The translations under genes were made by a program, and so were the position numbers. Shown here in pieces: positions 7,460 to 10,540 of a stretch of 10,540 nt of DNA. The stretch lies in NCBI GenBank assembly GCA_002299585.1, contig DBOE01000010.1, positions 22,854-33,393 on the forward strand, read 5' to 3'. The stretch comes from Hydrogenovibrio sp. UBA654. GTDB lineage: Bacteria > Pseudomonadota > Gammaproteobacteria > Thiomicrospirales > Thiomicrospiraceae. The notes beneath the pieces were generated by a model. That model had not been told where the DNA came from and made no database searches. It saw only the letters and a program-made list of their open reading frames with translations. Position 1 is the first letter of the stretch; each line of letters starts with the position of its first letter.

Positions 7460-7566
7460 ATATTTAAGTGCTTCCTTAAAGACCTTTGCATATTAAATTA
7501 CCAAAAATATGGCGCTTTTCTTGCTTCATTTTTAAAACTAAAGTAACAGCTAAACTAAGTCAATTC

Positions 7567-7570
7567 AAGG
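7567..7570 (+). promoter_or_regulatory. Ribosome binding site that fixes the lipoprotein start at 7579
   Basis: AAGG lies eight bases before the ATG at 7579. The frame also opens upstream at a TTG (7486), but that start would put 31 extra residues ahead of the lipoprotein signal peptide, and no purine-rich site precedes it. Confidence 0.6.
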
Positions 7571-7578
7571 TAATAACT

Positions 7579-9228
7579 ATGAAAGAAATAACTCTATTAA
7601 AAAAATATCTTTTTGCTTGCTCAATAACCATAATAATTTTTGGCCTTGTCGGTTGTGGTGGTGGTGATGATAATGGTAATACAAATGTACAAATATCTGG
7701 TGCAGTAGTAGATAGTTATGTTGCCTATGCAAGAATATATGTCGATGTTAATAATAATGGTAAATTTAATTCAGAATATGAACCTTATGCCTATACAGAT
7801 AAAGATGGTTATTTTTCTGTATCAAAAGATGGTAACACTAATTACTGTGCTCTAAATCCAAAACAATATAACTATCGCTATTGTTTCAAGATAACTCAAG
7901 TACAAGAAAATGGGGCAATTATCCGTGTACAAGGTGGTCGTGATTTATTAACTACTCAAACCTATGATGCTTCTATGAGTTTGTTAACCAATGGAGAACT
8001 TAATAATCTAGTTATTAATCCCTTAACTTCTGCTCATGAAGTGATTAATAATAATAAATTAATTAAGCTAGCAAAATCTTCCTCTGTTTTAAGTTTAACC
8101 GATAGTGAAATAGTAGACATTCAAAATGGCTACCAAAGCTATTTAAATAACTATTTACTAACTGGTACAACAACTAGCTTTAACTTAAATACTTACGATC
8201 CACTAGATTTTAGTAAAAATTCAGTTACTGAAAAAGATCGTGGTTTCAAACTAGCAATTCAACTACATAAAATTGCCGAAGCTATGGCTAAAGAGCTGAT
8301 ACCAACCACTATACCTACAGGTAAAAATAAACTAACCCAAAAGGACTTAATGTCTGCTGTTTATTTTTCATTAATTCACAAACTGGTAAGCAATAATACT
8401 AGTAATACTGATGATTTATTTAAGGACACACTGGTACTAAACAGTGCCTTTAATGATGCCCATAGCTTACTAGCTGGAATTTTTCCTGATTATAGCTTTG
8501 ATGGTACTTCTAACGATATACAAACGCTGTCACAATACTTAAACTGTGTACTTAGTGATAATGATGACCCTTCAATTGATACAACTAGCAACGACACTTC
8601 TTTTGGAGGAGGAACTTGTTCTAATATAAGAAACTACGATAATGTAGCGTCAAGAAATGCTAAATTGTATGCCGCAGAGCTAGGTACAGACGCAATTACA
8701 AAAGTGATCTCTTCTGGCACTTTAACTAATGCTTTGAATCTAGCTAAAGATGTAGCTCTTAATTCCACTAATTTTGTCACATCTAGTAATGATTTTTCAA
8801 CATCCTCTGATAAGATTAGAAATAATCAATCAGCAAATGCTGAGACCGTAGAGTTTAATACAGATTTTATTACTTCTAACTATTTTAACTTTGAAAAATA
8901 TAATCATTTTCTAAAGATTAAATTTAAAGATAATAATAAAGTTGCTATTTGCCTAGGTGAGAATGGTAAGCCATCTTTAACAGAAGTAACTTGGCAACAA
9001 GATACCACTAAAAATCATATTATTTATATAGATTACTTAGGTTTTTCCATGACCATAAAAAATTTAGAACCCACTAACTGTGGAGTCACAGGTAGCTGTT
9101 TAACCGTTGAGTTTCCTGATCTATCAAATCATGGTAAAATTATGAAGGCAACAATAGCAAGCGATTATACAATGGGTAGTCAAGATAGCCCTAATATTAG
9201 ACCTGAAAATGAATTTACTTGTAATTAG
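7579..9228 (+). CDS. Large secreted lipoprotein of unknown function, Cys-rich, with Ca-binding-like loop
   Basis: I do not recognise a named gene. From the ATG at 7579 the protein has 549 residues. It begins with KK, a hydrophobic core and a lipobox, GLVGC, with Cys26 as the predicted lipid-anchored residue. Gly at the next position fits outer-membrane sorting. A Gly/Asp linker (GGGDDNGN) leads into a small domain at about 38-82, with ISGAVVDSYVAYARIYVD, then DVNNNG (56-61, resembling a calcium-binding loop) and TDKDGYFSV. This pattern recalls the Ig-like or carboxypeptidase-regulatory-like modules seen at the N-termini of surface lipoproteins. The rest is mostly helical-looking and rich in Asn, Ser and Thr. 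Eight further cysteines (90, 102, 323, 347, 458, 501, 507, 548) would allow four disulfides, fitting a periplasmic or surface location. It precedes the TraF-like outer-membrane gene by 91 bases, so a shared transcript and function are plausible. Lipoprotein status is well supported; function is unknown. Confidence 0.85.
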   Translation: MKEITLLKKYLFACSITIIIFGLVGCGGGDDNGNTNVQISGAVVDSYVAYARIYVDVNNNGKFNSEYEPYAYTDKDGYFSVSKDGNTNYCALNPKQYNYRYCFKITQVQENGAIIRVQGGRDLLTTQTYDASMSLLTNGELNNLVINPLTSAHEVINNNKLIKLAKSSSVLSLTDSEIVDIQNGYQSYLNNYLLTGTTTSFNLNTYDPLDFSKNSVTEKDRGFKLAIQLHKIAEAMAKELIPTTIPTGKNKLTQKDLMSAVYFSLIHKLVSNNTSNTDDLFKDTLVLNSAFNDAHSLLAGIFPDYSFDGTSNDIQTLSQYLNCVLSDNDDPSIDTTSNDTSFGGGTCSNIRNYDNVASRNAKLYAAELGTDAITKVISSGTLTNALNLAKDVALNSTNFVTSSNDFSTSSDKIRNNQSANAETVEFNTDFITSNYFNFEKYNHFLKIKFKDNNKVAICLGENGKPSLTEVTWQQDTTKNHIIYIDYLGFSMTIKNLEPTNCGVTGSCLTVEFPDLSNHGKIMKATIASDYTMGSQDSPNIRPENEFTCN

Positions 9229-9319
9229 AGCTAAATAAATAACCATTAAATCAGCCCAATTTACTATGCTACTGGCAATTATTTGGGTCAAGTATTCAGA
9301 GAACCCCTAAGGATCCTCT

Positions 9320-10540
9320 ATGCGATTAATAAATTTTACTGCCCTAGTGCTAACCTTGAGTGTAACAGGCATTGTAAATGCGGCATCTAATGCTGTTCCT
9401 ATTGGTTCTAGCCTTGGTTATGGTGAGGCTAGTAATAACAAGACTCTGTTTAACATGTCAAACAATCCAGCTTGGGTCAGTGGTAATTTACATGAAGAAA
9501 ATAACTACGGCATAGGCACAACGATTGGAATTAGAATTAAACAGAAGAGGGTAAATAAACTCACAAAAACTTATAATAATAAAATTTCTCCTTTATTAGA
9601 TAACTTTAAAACAGTGGGTGTAAACACACTAAGCAACGCCATGGAACTAAAGGAGGAAATGAATAGCTTGATTCTAGATATCCGAGATAATTTTTATCTA
9701 CAAGCTGATGTAAATTTTGCTCTACCTCTACTGGTTGCTAATAGTGCTATTGGTGCAGTAGGTTTTGAAGTGTCTGAAATCCATACACTTAGGGGAGCTG
9801 TGCTTAGCTCTGATTCCCCTGTTGCTCTAGATGCCAGTTATTTACTTACTAACCCTACTGCAAGCCTTGAAGATGTTGTTGAAAATGGTCTTATTGTACA
9901 ATCTGCATTGTACACCAAAACCGCACAGGCTAAAGAAGCTGCTCTAACCTATGGTAATCAATTCTACCAAAATCAATCTGGGCAACTTTCAATTGGTATT
10001 AGGGCTAAATTAATGCAAATCCAACTAGGAAAATCAATTAATAGTTTTGCTAAATACCTAAAAGCAGATAAGGAAAACCTTGAAAAAGATCTTGAAAACC
10101 ACAAAGAGATAACAAATTCTTCAAACAGCTTTGGTTTAGATTTAGGCGTACAGTGGTTCACTAAAAACTACATGACCGGACTTGCCATTACAAATATAAA
10201 CTCACCTAGTTTTAACTATAACAAACTAGGTACAGGCAGTGATGAACAAAGTAATATAGAGAATTTTTATGGTAACCAAATATCACTAAAAGAAAAACTC
10301 ACCCTAAACCCCCAAGCAAGGGTAGAAGGGGCATTTTTCTCCAAAAACCGTGACTGGTCATTTGCAGGTTCACTAGACCTTAACCCTGCTAATGACTATG
10401 TTAACCAACAGTATCAATGGGCAACAATAAGTGCCGCCTATGCAACACAGGGTGGAAGTAGCTGGATCTATTACCTTATTCCAGATCTTCGTTTAGGTTA
10501 TAGAAAAAATTTAGTTGGTGATGAGATAAGCTATATAACT
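9320..10540 (+). CDS. TraF/FadL-like outer-membrane protein, N-terminal part (3' end outside window)
   Basis: The frame opens at the ATG at 9320 and runs without a stop for 407 codons to the window end. AAGGA (9309-9313) lies six bases before the ATG. The first 21 or so residues form a Sec signal peptide (MRLINFTALVLTLSVTGIVNA). The mature protein has the NMSNNPAWVS segment (45-54), like the Asn-Pro-Ala signature near the start of FadL/OmpP1-type barrels. Later come alternating amphipathic strands with aromatic ends (for example 126-150, 270-300, 320-355, 365-398). Two polar, probably helical or coiled stretches interrupt it (about 74-123 and 235-268). This fits the chromosomal 'conjugal transfer protein TraF'-like family (Pfam TraF_2) found in many marine gammaproteobacteria. 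Despite that name, nothing else here suggests conjugation. The real role is unknown; a channel or surface structure is inferred. It probably forms an operon with the preceding lipoprotein. Confidence 0.72.
   Translation, partial: MRLINFTALVLTLSVTGIVNAASNAVPIGSSLGYGEASNNKTLFNMSNNPAWVSGNLHEENNYGIGTTIGIRIKQKRVNKLTKTYNNKISPLLDNFKTVGVNTLSNAMELKEEMNSLILDIRDNFYLQADVNFALPLLVANSAIGAVGFEVSEIHTLRGAVLSSDSPVALDASYLLTNPTASLEDVVENGLIVQSALYTKTAQAKEAALTYGNQFYQNQSGQLSIGIRAKLMQIQLGKSINSFAKYLKADKENLEKDLENHKEITNSSNSFGLDLGVQWFTKNYMTGLAITNINSPSFNYNKLGTGSDEQSNIENFYGNQISLKEKLTLNPQARVEGAFFSKNRDWSFAGSLDLNPANDYVNQQYQWATISAAYATQGGSSWIYYLIPDLRLGYRKNLVGDEISYIT

Noticed and set aside
7463..7480. TTTAAG-TGCTTC-CTTAAA hairpin after nhaD as a terminator
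   Set aside because: The stem is six pairs, almost all A-T, and there is no following U-tract.
7486..7578. TTG start giving 31 extra residues to the lipoprotein
   Set aside because: It would bury the signal peptide behind a basic extension and lacks a ribosome binding site, whereas the ATG at 7579 has AAGG eight bases upstream.
9255..9287. CCCAA...TTGGG inverted repeat between the lipoprotein and TraF-like genes
   Set aside because: The arms are five bases with a 23-base loop and no U-tract, so it is too weak to call as a terminator.
9973..10161. Leftward ORF of 62 codons inside the TraF-like gene
   Set aside because: It is antisense to an intact rightward frame with signal peptide and ribosome binding site, and has no recognisable features.
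9320..10540. Conjugative element suggested by the TraF-like name
   Set aside because: No relaxase, coupling protein, pilus or mating-pair gene is present, and chromosomal members of this family occur outside transfer regions.

Overview
The window looks like ordinary chromosome from an AT-rich, probably marine gammaproteobacterium. The evidence is a GyrB of 815 residues with the large insert after the TOPRIM domain that is typical of gammaproteobacterial GyrB, a TonB-type energy-transducing protein, an Hsp15 of the proteobacterial kind, the sodium/proton antiporters NhaA and NhaD side by side, and a TraF/FadL-like outer-membrane protein. A full-length proteobacterial-type phosphoribulokinase suggests Calvin-cycle capacity, as in chemolithoautotrophic sulfur oxidisers. 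No RuBisCO or other cbb gene is in view, so autotrophy is an inference. I cannot name a genus.

Layout from left to right. Bases 2-526 hold the 3' part of a tonB-like gene that runs in from outside the window, starting inside a Lys/Pro-rich linker built from 12-base tandem repeats. An extended -10 promoter candidate overlaps the end of tonB and is followed by gyrB (635-3082) and, after 70 bases, a phosphoribulokinase gene (3153-4088). A perfectly palindromic terminator (4121-4146) ends this rightward block. It also serves the opposing unit, in which nhaA (5971 down to 4613) and hslR (4589 down to 4215) read leftward as a likely two-gene operon. The rest of that convergent gap holds an odd G-rich stretch with a small direct repeat.

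A 69-base divergent promoter region (5972-6040) separates nhaA from rightward nhaD (6041-7459). Next come a large secreted lipoprotein of unknown function (7579-9228) and, 91 bases on, the start of a TraF/FadL-like outer-membrane protein (9320 to beyond the window end). These two are probably co-transcribed and may form an outer-membrane pair.

Functional themes are DNA supercoiling (GyrB), carbon fixation (PRK), sodium and pH homeostasis (NhaA, NhaD), ribosome rescue under stress (Hsp15) and envelope functions (TonB, lipoprotein, TraF-like protein). No tRNA, rRNA, CRISPR, insertion sequence or phage gene was seen. No gap between genes exceeds about 130 bases. I did not find a convincing new system; the least understood part is the lipoprotein/TraF-like pair at the right end.
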